Source: 62-47 sp039808365 (GTDB taxonomy: Bacteria > Pseudomonadota > Alphaproteobacteria > Rhizobiales > Xanthobacteraceae). Taken from it: 64,000 bases of DNA. Below the pieces are notes generated by a model. It made no database searches. It saw nothing but the letters and a program-made list of their open reading frames with translations, and was not told the origin of the DNA. Position numbers and translations under genes: made by a program. The stretch is from contig JBDHSX010000003.1 in NCBI GenBank assembly GCA_039808365.1, forward strand, positions 28,338 to 92,337. The letters are read 5' to 3'. Positions 8,638-18,075 of the stretch are shown here, in pieces; position 1 is the stretch's first letter, and each line of letters begins with the position of its first letter.

Positions 8638-11079
8638 ATGACCGAACCCGCCCGGCAACCCGTTGTCGAAACCGAGCTTCCCGTCGCCATGGAATACGGC
8701 GCCGAATCGATCCGGGTCCTCAAGGGACTCGACGCGGTGCGCAAGCGTCCGGGCATGTATATCGGCGACACCGACGACGGCTCCGGTCTGCATCACATGG
8801 TCTATGAGGTGGTCGACAACGCCATCGACGAGGCGCTTGCCGGTCACGCCACCCGCGTCGAGGTCATCCTCAACGCCGACGGCTCGGTGACGGTGCGCGA
8901 CGACGGCCGCGGCATTCCGGTCGACATTCACAAGGGCGAAGGCATCTCGGCCGCCGAAGTCATCATGACGCAACTGCACGCCGGCGGAAAGTTCGACCAG
9001 AACTCCTACAAGGTATCCGGCGGACTGCACGGCGTCGGCGTCTCCGTGGTCAACGCGCTGTCGAGCAAGCTGATCCTGCGCGTCTGGCGCAACGACAAGG
9101 AGCACTACATCGAATTCGCCCACGGCGAATCCGTCGCGCCGCTGCGCGTGGTCGGCGAGGCGCACGGCAAGCGCGGCACCGAGGTGACGTTCTACGCCAG
9201 CCCCGAAACCTTCACCATGGTCGAATACGATTTCGCCACGCTGGAGCATCGCCTGCGCGAACTGGCCTTCCTCAATTCCGGCGTCAACATCCTGCTGGCG
9301 GACCTGCGCGGCCCGGTCGAGAAGCGCGAGGAAATGCGCTACGAGGGCGGCGTCGAGGAATTCGTCAAATATCTCGACCGCAACAAGAAGGCCGTGGTGC
9401 CGACGCCGATCATGGTGCGCGCCGAAATGAACGGCATCGGCGTCGAGGCCGCGCTGTGGTGGAACGACAGCTATCATGAGAACGTGCTGTGCTTCACCAA
9501 CAACATTCCGCAGCGCGACGGCGGCACCCATCTCGCCGGCTTTCGCGGCGCGCTGACCCGGCAGGTCAACGGCTATGCCGACGCCATGGCGCGGAAGGAA
9601 AAGATCGCGCTGACCGGCGACGACTGCCGCGAGGGCTTGACCGCCGTTTTGTCGGTGAAGGTGCCGGATCCGAAATTCTCGTCGCAGACGAAGGACAAGC
9701 TGGTGTCCTCGGAAGTGCGGCCCGTGGTCGAGAACGTCATCAACGAGGCGCTGGCGTCGTGGTTCGAGGAACATCCGACCGAAGCCAAGATCATCGTCGG
9801 CAAGGTGGTGGAGGCGGCGGCGGCGCGTGAAGCCGCGCGAAAAGCGCGGGAGTTGACGCGACGCAAGGGCGCGCTGGATATCGCATCGCTGCCCGGCAAG
9901 CTTGCCGACTGCCAGGAACGCGACCCGGCGAAATCCGAACTGTTCATCGTCGAGGGCGATTCCGCCGGCGGCAGCGCCAAGCAGGGCCGCAACCGCGAAT
10001 TTCAGGCGGTGCTGCCGTTGCGCGGCAAAATCCTCAATGTCGAGCGCGCGCGCTTCGACAAGATGCTGTCGAGCGAGCAGATTGGCACGCTGATCACCGC
10101 GCTCGGCACCGGCATCGGACGCGACGATTTCGATTTGTCGAAGCTGCGCTATCACAAGATCATCGTGATGACCGACGCCGACGTCGACGGCGCTCACATC
10201 CGCACGCTGCTGCTGACCTTCTTCTTCCGGCAGATGCCGCAACTGATCGAGGCCGGGCACCTCTATATCGCGCAGCCGCCGCTCTACAAGGTGACGCGCG
10301 GCAAGTCCGAGCAGTACCTCAAGGACGAGCGCGCGCTGGAAGACTACCTGATCTCGACCGGCCTCGACGATTGCAGCTTCCAGACCGCGGCCGGCGACGT
10401 GCGCGGCGGCCGCGACCTGCAAGCGCTGGTCGAGAATGCCCGGATCATCCGCAACGTGCTCAACAACCTGCACGGCCGCTATAATCGCGGCGTGGTCGAG
10501 CAGGCGGCGATCGCCGGCGTGCTCAACCCGCGCGTCACCGGCGACATCGCGCAGGCCAACGCGGCCGCGGACTACATCGCGCGAAGGCTCGACGTGCTGG
10601 CCGACGAGGTCGAGCGCGGCTGGACCGGGCGGTTCGTCGAGGGCGAGGGTTTCTTCTTCGAGCGCACCATTCGCGGCGTCAAGGAGGCGGCCATCATCGA
10701 CGCCGCGCTGTTGTCCTCCGCCGACGCCCGCAAGCTCGACGAATACGCGGTGGCCTTGCAGGAGACCTATCCGCGCCCCGGCGTGCTGCGCCGCAAGGAT
10801 GTCGAGACCACGATTCATGGCCCGGTCGGGCTGTTCGAGGCGGTGACCGACGCCGGCCGCAAGGGCATCGCGATGCAGCGCTACAAAGGTCTCGGCGAGA
10901 TGAACCCGGAGCAGCTCTGGGAGACCACGCTCGACACCAACGTGCGCTCGCTGTTGCAGGTGAAAATCAAGGAAGTCGACGAGGCCGACGACATCTTCAC
11001 CAAGCTGATGGGCGACGTGGTCGAGCCGCGCCGCGAATTCATCCAGGACAATTCCCACAGCGCCAACGTCGACGTGTAG
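8638..11079 (+). CDS. gyrB: DNA gyrase subunit B
   Basis: The ATPase subunit of gyrase, which introduces negative supercoils. The 813-residue protein has the GHKL ATPase domain (YEVVDNAIDEA, DDGRGIPVD, GLHGVGVSVVNAL), the transducer domain and the TOPRIM domain with EGDSAGGSAKQGR and the metal-binding DADVDGAHI. The C-terminal KGLGEMNPEQLWETT is present, so the gene is complete. ATG 8638 (MTEPARQP) is chosen; the in-frame GTG at 8569 would add 23 residues that are not typical of the family. A perfect 14-bp palindrome (11080-11093) follows the stop. Confidence 0.98.
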   Translation: MTEPARQPVVETELPVAMEYGAESIRVLKGLDAVRKRPGMYIGDTDDGSGLHHMVYEVVDNAIDEALAGHATRVEVILNADGSVTVRDDGRGIPVDIHKGEGISAAEVIMTQLHAGGKFDQNSYKVSGGLHGVGVSVVNALSSKLILRVWRNDKEHYIEFAHGESVAPLRVVGEAHGKRGTEVTFYASPETFTMVEYDFATLEHRLRELAFLNSGVNILLADLRGPVEKREEMRYEGGVEEFVKYLDRNKKAVVPTPIMVRAEMNGIGVEAALWWNDSYHENVLCFTNNIPQRDGGTHLAGFRGALTRQVNGYADAMARKEKIALTGDDCREGLTAVLSVKVPDPKFSSQTKDKLVSSEVRPVVENVINEALASWFEEHPTEAKIIVGKVVEAAAAREAARKARELTRRKGALDIASLPGKLADCQERDPAKSELFIVEGDSAGGSAKQGRNREFQAVLPLRGKILNVERARFDKMLSSEQIGTLITALGTGIGRDDFDLSKLRYHKIIVMTDADVDGAHIRTLLLTFFFRQMPQLIEAGHLYIAQPPLYKVTRGKSEQYLKDERALEDYLISTGLDDCSFQTAAGDVRGGRDLQALVENARIIRNVLNNLHGRYNRGVVEQAAIAGVLNPRVTGDIAQANAAADYIARRLDVLADEVERGWTGRFVEGEGFFFERTIRGVKEAAIIDAALLSSADARKLDEYAVALQETYPRPGVLRRKDVETTIHGPVGLFEAVTDAGRKGIAMQRYKGLGEMNPEQLWETTLDTNVRSLLQVKIKEVDEADDIFTKLMGDVVEPRREFIQDNSHSANVDV

Positions 11080-11105
11080 CCGGCGCGCGCCGGTATCACT
11101 GACGG

Positions 11106-11226
11106 CGTCGTCCCCGCGCTTGCGGGACCCAGATCCCCTGGCATTCGCTATTATGAAGTAACTTCGCCCCGGTGATGGAGCCGAACCGCTGCGGCGTAGG
11201 GGTCCCCGCCTGCGCGGGGACGACTC
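11106..11226. repeat. Palindromic intergenic repeat, family C
   Basis: The left end carries GTCCCCGC...GCGGGAC and the right end a perfect GTCCCCGC/GCGGGGAC hairpin. The element fills the convergent gap between gyrB and the short-chain dehydrogenase gene. It has the same two-hairpin architecture as the other families but different arm sequences. Confidence 0.65.
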
Positions 11227-11263
11227 CTGTCGTGTTGGGACCGCGCATTCGGAAAAGTCGACG

Positions 11264-12034
11264 CTACACCGCGCGGCTTTGCACCGGCGCGCGGCCGCCG
11301 CCGTCGGCGACCAGTGTCGCGCCGGTGACGAAGGAGGCTTCGTCCGAGGCGAGAAACAGGCAGCACGCCGCGATCTCCTCCGGCTTCGCCATGCGCCCCA
11401 GCGCGATGCGGCCGGCGGTCGCGGCGAATTCGGCCTCGGCGGTGGTGTTGTTCTTCTCCGCCGCGAGCTGCATTTCGTATTCGCTCATCGGCGTGCGGAC
11501 CCAGCCCGGCGCGACGGCGTTGGCGCGCACGCCATAAGGCCCGCCGGCATAGGCCAGCGAGCGGGTGTAGGACACCACCGCCGCCTTGCTCGCCGCGTAG
11601 CTGGCGCTGTCGGGGCTGGCGTTGAAGGCTGCGACCGACGCGACGTTGACCACCGCGCCGCCGCGCCGTTGCAACAATGGCAGCGCCGCGCGACACACCA
11701 TCATGGTGCCGGTGACGTTGACCGCGAAAGTCTTGGCCCAGACCTCGTCGGTGACCGTCTCCGGTCGATCCGGCGTGATGATGCCGGCGGCATTGACGAC
11801 GATATCGAGACGGCCGTCGCAGGCGCGCAGCGCCGCGTCGATATCCGCCTGCCGCGTCACGTCGCCATGGACGGCGCGGCCGTCGATCGCGCCCGCGAGC
11901 TCGTCGAGCAGCGCGCTGCCGAAGCCGAACGCGACGACGCGCGCGCCGTGCCGCGCGAACAGTTCGGCGGTGGCGCGGCCGATGCCGGTGGCGGCGCCGG
12001 TGACCAGCGCCTGTCGTCCTTCGAGCCGCCGCAT
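11264..12034 (-). CDS. Short-chain dehydrogenase/reductase (SDR), first copy
   Basis: A classical SDR of 256 residues, a cytoplasmic NAD(P)-dependent alcohol/ketone oxidoreductase. The cofactor motif TGAATGIG is at residues 12-19, NAAG at 81-84, and the catalytic Ser133, Tyr146 and Lys150 (YAASK) are all present. The start ATG at 12034 overlaps the stop of the upstream SDR by one base (TGATG), which implies translational coupling; an ATG 15 bp further upstream is less likely. It is the last gene of a four-gene operon with a second SDR, a GSAM-like aminotransferase and a PuuC-type aldehyde dehydrogenase. The substrate is unknown. Confidence 0.9.
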   Translation of the reverse strand: MRRLEGRQALVTGAATGIGRATAELFARHGARVVAFGFGSALLDELAGAIDGRAVHGDVTRQADIDAALRACDGRLDIVVNAAGIITPDRPETVTDEVWAKTFAVNVTGTMMVCRAALPLLQRRGGAVVNVASVAAFNASPDSASYAASKAAVVSYTRSLAYAGGPYGVRANAVAPGWVRTPMSEYEMQLAAEKNNTTAEAEFAATAGRIALGRMAKPEEIAACCLFLASDEASFVTGATLVADGGGRAPVQSRAV

Positions 12035-12840
12035 CAGCCTTCTCCCCATTGCCGTTCGACGGCGAAGCCGGTTTCCGGCAGGGTCGAGCCGCCATCGACC
12101 ACGATGGTCTGCCCGGTGACGTATTTGGCTTGCGGCGAAGCCAGGTACAGCATCGCGAAAGCGATGTCGTCGGCCTCGCCCATATGCCCCACCGGCACGA
12201 AGTGTTCGATGCGTTGCCGGTTTTCCGGCTGGCTCATGGTGCCGCGCCCCGGCTTGGCGATGAACCCGGCCTCGACGCCGTTGACGGTGACGCCGTCGCG
12301 CGCCAGCTCAAACGCGGCGCCGCGCAGAAAAGCGTTGACGCCGGCCTTCGCCGCCGAGTAATGCGCGCCGCCGCCCATCGCGAGGCGCGCCGACACCGAC
12401 GACGTCACCAGCACGCGCCCCGCGCCGGCGCGCTTCATATGCGGCACCGCCGCCTGCGTCAGCCAGATCGCGGCGGTGAGGTTCAACGACAACACCTCGT
12501 CGAGCTTGGACTGATCGAGTTCATCGAGCGCGGCCCACGGACAGCCGCCGGCGTTGTGAACGAGAATATCCAGCCGGCCGTGCTTGTTCGCGACGCCATC
12601 GACCAACGTGCGAAGGCCGTCGCGGTCGAGCCGGTCGAACGGCGCGACATCGACATCGAGCCCGCGCGCGGCGAGCGCGGCGGCCAGTTCTTCCGCGACA
12701 TCGACGCTGCGGTTGGCGATGACGACGCGCGCGCCGGCTTCCGCGAAGCGGGTGACGATGGCCGCGCCGATGCCGCGCCCGCCGCCGGTGACCAGCGCGA
12801 CCTGCCCCGTCAGCTCGAACGGACGACCACTCACCGTCAC
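12034..12840 (-). CDS. Short-chain dehydrogenase/reductase (SDR), second copy
   Basis: A second classical SDR (268 aa) with TGGGRGIG at residues 18-25, HNAGG near 96-100, and Ser148, Tyr161 and Lys165 in the catalytic positions. It differs clearly from the SDR that follows, so the pair is not a recent duplication. Translation starts at a GTG at 12840 whose GTGA overlaps the stop of the upstream aminotransferase; a second GTG two codons later is the alternative. It probably works on a pathway intermediate handled by its operon partners, but neither cofactor preference nor substrate can be read with confidence. Confidence 0.88.
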   Translation of the reverse strand: MTVSGRPFELTGQVALVTGGGRGIGAAIVTRFAEAGARVVIANRSVDVAEELAAALAARGLDVDVAPFDRLDRDGLRTLVDGVANKHGRLDILVHNAGGCPWAALDELDQSKLDEVLSLNLTAAIWLTQAAVPHMKRAGAGRVLVTSSVSARLAMGGGAHYSAAKAGVNAFLRGAAFELARDGVTVNGVEAGFIAKPGRGTMSQPENRQRIEHFVPVGHMGEADDIAFAMLYLASPQAKYVTGQTIVVDGGSTLPETGFAVERQWGEG

Positions 12841-14228
12841 ACCACCTTGGCCTGTCGCAGCAAGGCGACGAAGCGCGAAAACACCTCGGCGTGGCGCGCG
12901 ACATCGGCGGATTCCGTCGCCGGGCACATCAGGAACATGGTGTGGAACGGCGTCACCAGAATGCCCTCGTTCATGTAGAAGGCATGCAGCAGCGTCTCCA
13001 GATTGGCGCGCCGCCCCGCGATCACGTCGGCCCCGCTTTTCGGCGGCGACGGCATCAGCATGATTTCCGCGCGCGCCCCCACCTGGGTCACATGCCACGG
13101 CAGGCCATGGGCGTCGATGATCGCGCGCGCATCCTCGGCGAGTTTTGAGGCGAGGCCGATCATGTGCGCGTAGTTGGCGGGCGTCAGCACCTCCTCCAGC
13201 ACGGCGCGCATGGTCGCCACCGTCAGCGCGTTGCCGGCCAGCGTGCCGCCGATGCCGAGATGCGCCGACTGGCGGATGCGCGGATTCACCCGCGGCACCA
13301 CCGCCCACAGCCGCTCGGCGATCGCCTGCGTCAGGCCGAACACCGCCGCCGGAATGCCGCCGGCGATCGCCTTGCCCGCCACCAGAATATCCGGCTCAAG
13401 CCCGTGCAGCGCGGTATAGCCGCCGGGACCCGACGACAGCGTGTGGGTCTCGTCGATCACCAGCACGGTGCCGGTGCGCCGCGTCAACGCGCGTAGCGCG
13501 GCGTGGAATCCTTCCGCCGGCGGGATCATGCCGAAATTGGTCATGATCGGCTCGGTGAGCACGCAGGCGACATCGCCTTCCGCGAGCGCGGCCTCAAGCG
13601 CGGCGAGATCGTTGAACTCGACCACTTTCGACACCGCCGCGTGATCGACCCCGTTGGGATGGATCATGTTGCGCAGGCCGATCTTGCCGTCGCGGATTTC
13701 GACATGCGCCTCCTCGACGCCGCCGTGATAGCAGCCCGAGAACACCAGCACCTTGGGACGGCCGGTGATCATCCGCGCGATGCGGATCGCGCCGCGATTG
13801 GCGTCGGTCGCCGAGGTGGTCAGCGTCCAGTAGGGAAGACCGAAGCGCCGGGTCAGTTCCTGACCCACCCACAGGCTGTCCTCGGTCGGCAGCATCATGG
13901 TGGTGCCGCGCGCAAGCTGGCGCTGCGCCGCTTGCAGCACCGGGGCCGGGGTGTGGCCGCACATCGCGCCGGTGTCGCCGAGGCAGAAGTCGACATAGTC
14001 GTGGCCGTCGATGTCGCGCAGCCGCGCGCCCTCCGCCTGTTCGACATAGACCGGGAAGCCGCCGGCCCAGCGCCGCATCCAGTGCGACGGCCCGCCGAAC
14101 AGAAAATGCTGCTGTCCCTGCCGCCACGCCGCCGCCGAGCGCGGATGGCTTTGCAGAAAACGCGCCTGCTCGGCATCGAGCAGTGTCTCGATCGTCGCCT
14201 CGGTCGAGGCTTGCGTCGTCGGTGTCAT
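12837..14228 (-). CDS. Class III aminotransferase, glutamate-1-semialdehyde aminomutase-like
   Basis: A fold-type I PLP enzyme of 463 residues. The PLP-binding Asp lies in VLVIDETHTL and the Schiff-base Lys in LVAGKAIAGGIP; the N-terminal HWMRRWAGGFPVYV and the C-terminal NEGILVTPFHTMFLMC resemble the glutamate-1-semialdehyde aminomutase branch. The operon context (aldehyde dehydrogenase and two SDRs) points to amino-compound catabolism rather than haem synthesis, so hemL is not assigned. ATG 14228 overlaps the aldehyde dehydrogenase stop (ATGA); a start four codons upstream is also open. The amino donor and acceptor are unknown. Confidence 0.85.
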   Translation of the reverse strand: MTPTTQASTEATIETLLDAEQARFLQSHPRSAAAWRQGQQHFLFGGPSHWMRRWAGGFPVYVEQAEGARLRDIDGHDYVDFCLGDTGAMCGHTPAPVLQAAQRQLARGTTMMLPTEDSLWVGQELTRRFGLPYWTLTTSATDANRGAIRIARMITGRPKVLVFSGCYHGGVEEAHVEIRDGKIGLRNMIHPNGVDHAAVSKVVEFNDLAALEAALAEGDVACVLTEPIMTNFGMIPPAEGFHAALRALTRRTGTVLVIDETHTLSSGPGGYTALHGLEPDILVAGKAIAGGIPAAVFGLTQAIAERLWAVVPRVNPRIRQSAHLGIGGTLAGNALTVATMRAVLEEVLTPANYAHMIGLASKLAEDARAIIDAHGLPWHVTQVGARAEIMLMPSPPKSGADVIAGRRANLETLLHAFYMNEGILVTPFHTMFLMCPATESADVARHAEVFSRFVALLRQAKVV

Positions 14229-15721
14229 AGGGCGATCCATGCGGTCTTGAGATCGGTGTATTCATCGAGGGCGTGCAGCGACTTGTCGCGGCCGAAGCCG
14301 GACTGCCGGAAGCCGCCGAGCGGCACGGTGATATCGGCGCCGCCATAGGTGTTGACATGCACCACGCCGGCCCTGACGGCGCGGATCATGCGGTGCGCGG
14401 TCGAGAGGTTCGCGGTCCAGACCGCTGACGCCAGCCCGTAAGGCGTGGCGTTGGCGAGACGCACCGCCTCCGCCTCGGTGTCGAAACGCATCACGGCGAG
14501 CACCGGGCCGAACACTTCCTCGCGCGCCAGCGTCATGTCCGGCGCGACATCGGCGAAGATCGCGGGCGCCATGTAATAGCCGCCGGTCTCGGCATGAAGC
14601 CGCGCCCCGCCGCACAACAGGCGGCCGCCTTCCGCCGTTGCCCGCGCGACGAAGTCGAGATTCTTCTGAAGCTGCGTCGCGCTCGACACCGCGCCGATAT
14701 CCGAGCCGAGATTGAGCGGATCGCCGACTTTCAGGCGCGCGGTCACCGCCATCAGTTCATCGAGAAACCGGTCGTGGATCGACGACTGCACCAACAGCCG
14801 CGAACCGGCGACACAGACCTGGCCGGAATTGCGGAAGATACCGTTGGCGGACACCTTGGCGGCTTGCTTGATATCGGGAACGTCAGCGAACACGATGTTC
14901 GGCGACTTGCCGCCGAGTTCGAGATAGACGCGCTTGAGATTGGAACGGCCGGCGTAGTCCAATAGCCGCCGCCCCACCGCGCCCGATCCGGTGAAGGCGA
15001 TGGCGTCGACATCCATATGAAGGCCCAGCGCCTCGCCGGCGGTCGCGCCGCGTCCGGTGACGACATTGAACACGCCGTCGGGAATTCCGGCTTCGCTGGC
15101 GAGTTGCGCCAGCCGCAGCAGGCCGAGCGAGGCGATCTCCGGCGGCTTGACTACGACGGAATTGCCGGTGGCCAGCGCCGGGCCGATCTTCCAGGCGCCG
15201 ATCATCAGCGGGAAATTCCACGGCACGATGACGCCGATCACGCCGAGCGGTTCGCGCAGCACCAGCGCCAGCGTCTGCGGCGCGGTCGGCGCCACCTCGC
15301 CGTAAACCTTGTCGATCGCTTCGGCGTAATAGCGGATGGTGGCCGCCGCCGACAGCGGCTCCGCCTTGTAGGCCATGCCGATCTCGGTGCCGTTGTCGCG
15401 CACCCCGAGCACGGCCAGATCCAGCGCATGCGTTTCGATCAACTCGGCGAACCGCGACAGCACTTTCTTGCGCTGCGCCGGCGCGGCGCGCGACCAGACG
15501 CCGCGTTCGAACGCGGCCCGCGCCGCCGCGACCGCGCGGTCGATGTCGGCGGCATCGCCGTCGGCGATGGTGGTCAGCACCCGCCCGTCAATCGGCGAAA
15601 TCGTGTCGAGGGTCGCGCCGGACGCGGCGGGCGTCACTCGTCCATCGATGAACAACCCCTGCGCGGGGACGGGCTGCGCGCGGCGCTGATCGATCTGTCG
15701 TTGAAACTCCGCGTCGGACAT
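14225..15721 (-). CDS. Aldehyde dehydrogenase, PuuC-like
   Basis: A 498-residue NAD(P)-dependent aldehyde dehydrogenase with the general base Glu268 in LELGGKSP and the nucleophile Cys303 in SGQVCVAG, at almost the same positions as in well-studied family members; the oxyanion Asn is in VPWNFP. The overall sequence resembles gamma-glutamyl-gamma-aminobutyraldehyde / omega-aminoaldehyde dehydrogenases (PuuC type), which oxidise semialdehydes made by transamination. It is the first gene of the four-gene operon, divergent from the IclR regulator, with a 182-bp shared control region. Regulation by that IclR protein is inferred from position. Confidence 0.9.
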   Translation of the reverse strand: MSDAEFQRQIDQRRAQPVPAQGLFIDGRVTPAASGATLDTISPIDGRVLTTIADGDAADIDRAVAAARAAFERGVWSRAAPAQRKKVLSRFAELIETHALDLAVLGVRDNGTEIGMAYKAEPLSAAATIRYYAEAIDKVYGEVAPTAPQTLALVLREPLGVIGVIVPWNFPLMIGAWKIGPALATGNSVVVKPPEIASLGLLRLAQLASEAGIPDGVFNVVTGRGATAGEALGLHMDVDAIAFTGSGAVGRRLLDYAGRSNLKRVYLELGGKSPNIVFADVPDIKQAAKVSANGIFRNSGQVCVAGSRLLVQSSIHDRFLDELMAVTARLKVGDPLNLGSDIGAVSSATQLQKNLDFVARATAEGGRLLCGGARLHAETGGYYMAPAIFADVAPDMTLAREEVFGPVLAVMRFDTEAEAVRLANATPYGLASAVWTANLSTAHRMIRAVRAGVVHVNTYGGADITVPLGGFRQSGFGRDKSLHALDEYTDLKTAWIAL

Positions 15722-15791
15722 TCATCTCCCCGCTTCCGCCAGCGCAACCGTGATAGTCCGCTCGCCGGTCGTTCCCGCGCCCGACCGCAAT

Positions 15792-15831
15792 CTGTCATCC
15801 GACAGGATCATTATTTGAACCGATAGTTCGG
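15792..15831. promoter_or_regulatory. Candidate operator(s) between aldehyde dehydrogenase and iclR-type gene
   Basis: Two inverted repeats lie in the 182-bp divergent region: CTGTCATCCGACAG (15792-15805, perfect 5-bp arms) and CCGATAGTTCGG (15820-15831, perfect 4-bp arms in an AT-richer setting). Either could bind the IclR-family regulator and control both directions. Confidence 0.4.
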
Positions 15832-15903
15832 ATATAGACTTGCATCGGGGTCGCCCCGGTGTCAAGCTGAGGGCTGGAGGACCCCAGTCAACGTCCTGAG
15901 TCC

Positions 15904-16683
15904 ATGCTCATGAGCACCGTCGAAAAAGCGATTTCGCTGCTGAACTTCTTCACCGAGGACGAGCCCGAATGGGGGCTGTCGGACTTGGCGCGGCAGGCGC
16001 GCTTCGACAAGGCGACGACGCGCCGCCTGCTGGTGGCGCTGGCCAATTCCGGTCTGGTCGAACAGCACGCGGTGACGCGGCGCTACCAGCTCGGGGCCGG
16101 GCTGCTGCGGCTGGCGCGCGTTCGCGAATCGCATTTTCCGCTGTTGCAGGTCGCCGTTCCGGTGCTGCGCGAGGTCGCCGCCGCGACCGACGAAACCGTT
16201 CATCTGTCGGAGTTCGGCGCGCGCGGCCTGGTCACGCTTCACGTCGAGGAATCGAGCAAGGCCAACCGCGTCAGCGTCGCCACCGGTCAGGTCCTGCCGC
16301 TGCACGCCACCGCGTCGGGCATCGCCTTCCTCGCATTTTCTCCCGCTCCGCTGGTGAAGTCGTATCTGCGCAAGCCGCCGGCCACCTTCACCCGCCACAC
16401 CCTGGTGCAGCCGGCGCGCCTCATCGAGGCCATCGAGACCGCCGCCGAGCGCGGCTATTCGCAGGGCGAGCAGGGTTTTGAGGACGGCGTCGTCAGCGTC
16501 GCCGCGCCGATCCTCGGGCTCGACGGCTACGCGCTCGGATCGATCGCCATCGCGATGCCGCTGTCGCGCCGCACCAAGGCAACGACAGATCGCCATATCC
16601 AGGCGGTCCGCAGCGCCTCGGACAAAATCTCCGCCCGGCTGTTCGGCGAACAGCCGTCGCCACGGCAATCGCGCGTGGCCTAG
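15904..16683 (+). CDS. IclR family transcriptional regulator
   Basis: A 259-residue regulator with an N-terminal winged helix-turn-helix (residues about 5-65, GLSDLARQARFDKATTRRLL as recognition part) and a C-terminal IclR effector-binding domain (residues about 80-245, with TVHLSEFGARG and the conserved RGYSQGEQGFEDGVVSVAAPI). Such proteins bind a small catabolic effector and repress or activate neighbouring operons. Here the divergent aldehyde dehydrogenase operon and the downstream aminotransferase, 39 bp away, are the obvious targets. Starts at 15904 or 15910 are both possible. Confidence 0.92.
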   Translation: MLMSTVEKAISLLNFFTEDEPEWGLSDLARQARFDKATTRRLLVALANSGLVEQHAVTRRYQLGAGLLRLARVRESHFPLLQVAVPVLREVAAATDETVHLSEFGARGLVTLHVEESSKANRVSVATGQVLPLHATASGIAFLAFSPAPLVKSYLRKPPATFTRHTLVQPARLIEAIETAAERGYSQGEQGFEDGVVSVAAPILGLDGYALGSIAIAMPLSRRTKATTDRHIQAVRSASDKISARLFGEQPSPRQSRVA

Positions 16684-16722
16684 TCGGACACCTATCCCGC
16701 AACACCAAAGAAAGCCGTCATC

Positions 16723-18075
16723 ATGCAAGACAGCAATTTCCTGATCGCCAACAACGCAAAAGCCATCTGGCACCCGATGGCGCATCCGGCGGAGATGCGC
16801 GCGCATCCGCCCAAGATCATGATGAAGGGCTCCGGCGTTCACGTCTCGGACATCGAGGGCCGCACTTTGCTCGACGCGGTGGCGGGATTGTGGAACGTCA
16901 ACCTCGGCTATAGCTGCGACCCGATCAAAAAGGCCATGACCGAGCAACTCGACATGCTGCCCTATTACTCGGGCTTTCGCGGCACCTCGACCGGCCCCTC
17001 GATCCAGCTCGCCGACGAACTCACCGAATGGTTCAAGCCGGAGGGCATGGCGCGCGTCTTCTTCACTTCCGGCGGCTCGGACTCGGTGGAAACCGCGTTG
17101 CGGCTGGCGCGGCAATACTGGAAGATCAAGGGCGAGGGCGACCGCACCAAGTTCCTGGCGCTGAAGAAGGGTTATCACGGCACCCATTTCGGCGCGGCCT
17201 CGGTCAACGGCAACGTCAATTTCCGCCGCAACTACGAGCCGCTGTTGCCGGGCGTGTTTCACATTCCCGCGCCGTGGACCTATCGCAATCCGTTCAACGA
17301 AACCGACCCGGCCAAACTCGCCAAACTCTGCGCCGCCGCGCTGGAGGACGAAATCGCGTTTCAGGGCGGCGACACTATCGCGGCCTTCATCATGGAGCCG
17401 GTGTTAGGGGCCGGCGGCGTGATCGTGCCGCACGAGAGTTTCATGAAGCTGGTGCGGGAGATCTGCGACAAGCACGGCATCCTGATGATCTCCGACGAGG
17501 TCGTCACCGGGTTCGGCCGCACCGGCGCGTGGTCGGGCGCGCGGCTGTGGGGGGTGAAGCCGGACATGATGACGATCGCCAAGGCGATCACATCCGGTTA
17601 CTTCCCGCTCGGCGCGACGCTGATCGGCGAGAAGATGGCCGAGGTTTTCGAATCCGACAAATCCGGCACCGGCGCGATCGGGCACGGCTACACCTATTCG
17701 GGGCATCCGGTCGGCTGCGCCGCCGGCATCGCCGCGCTGGCCGAAACGCGCCGCCTCAAGCTCGACGAGAACGCCGCCGCGCGCGGCGGGGAGCTGATGG
17801 CCGCGCTTCAGACGCTTCAGTCCAAGCATCCGGTCATCGGCGACGTCCGCGGCAAGGGGCTGATGACGGCGCTCGAACTGGTTGAGGACCGGGCGACGAA
17901 GAAGCCGCTCGACAAGGCGCGGCTCGCCGTGATCGCCGAAACCGCCTACCAGGCCGGCGTGATGATCCGCGTCTCCGGCAACAACATCATCCTGTCGCCG
18001 CCCTTGATCCTCAGCGCCGCCGACGTTGAAACCATCGCCAAGGGCCTGGATGCCGGCCTCCGGGCCATTGAATAG
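16723..18075 (+). CDS. Class III omega-amino acid / polyamine:pyruvate-type aminotransferase
   Basis: A 450-residue PLP aminotransferase of subgroup III. Key segments are the GGSDSVETALRLAR phosphate-binding loop, Asp in MISDEVVTGFGRTG, and the Schiff-base Lys in TIAKAITSGYFPLG; the C-terminal GNNIILSPPLIL is typical of the beta-alanine/putrescine:pyruvate group. Such enzymes turn a terminal primary amine into an aldehyde, which a PuuC-like dehydrogenase (14225-15721, on the other side of the IclR gene) could oxidise. It follows the IclR gene by 39 bp on the same strand and is probably cotranscribed with it. The exact amine is not determinable from sequence. Confidence 0.88.
   Translation: MQDSNFLIANNAKAIWHPMAHPAEMRAHPPKIMMKGSGVHVSDIEGRTLLDAVAGLWNVNLGYSCDPIKKAMTEQLDMLPYYSGFRGTSTGPSIQLADELTEWFKPEGMARVFFTSGGSDSVETALRLARQYWKIKGEGDRTKFLALKKGYHGTHFGAASVNGNVNFRRNYEPLLPGVFHIPAPWTYRNPFNETDPAKLAKLCAAALEDEIAFQGGDTIAAFIMEPVLGAGGVIVPHESFMKLVREICDKHGILMISDEVVTGFGRTGAWSGARLWGVKPDMMTIAKAITSGYFPLGATLIGEKMAEVFESDKSGTGAIGHGYTYSGHPVGCAAGIAALAETRRLKLDENAAARGGELMAALQTLQSKHPVIGDVRGKGLMTALELVEDRATKKPLDKARLAVIAETAYQAGVMIRVSGNNIILSPPLILSAADVETIAKGLDAGLRAIE

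Noticed and set aside
8587..11058. An 823-residue open frame antisense to gyrB
   Set aside because: It is the mirror of a GC-rich gene: His/Gln/Arg-rich composition, no motifs, and gyrB on the other strand is certain.
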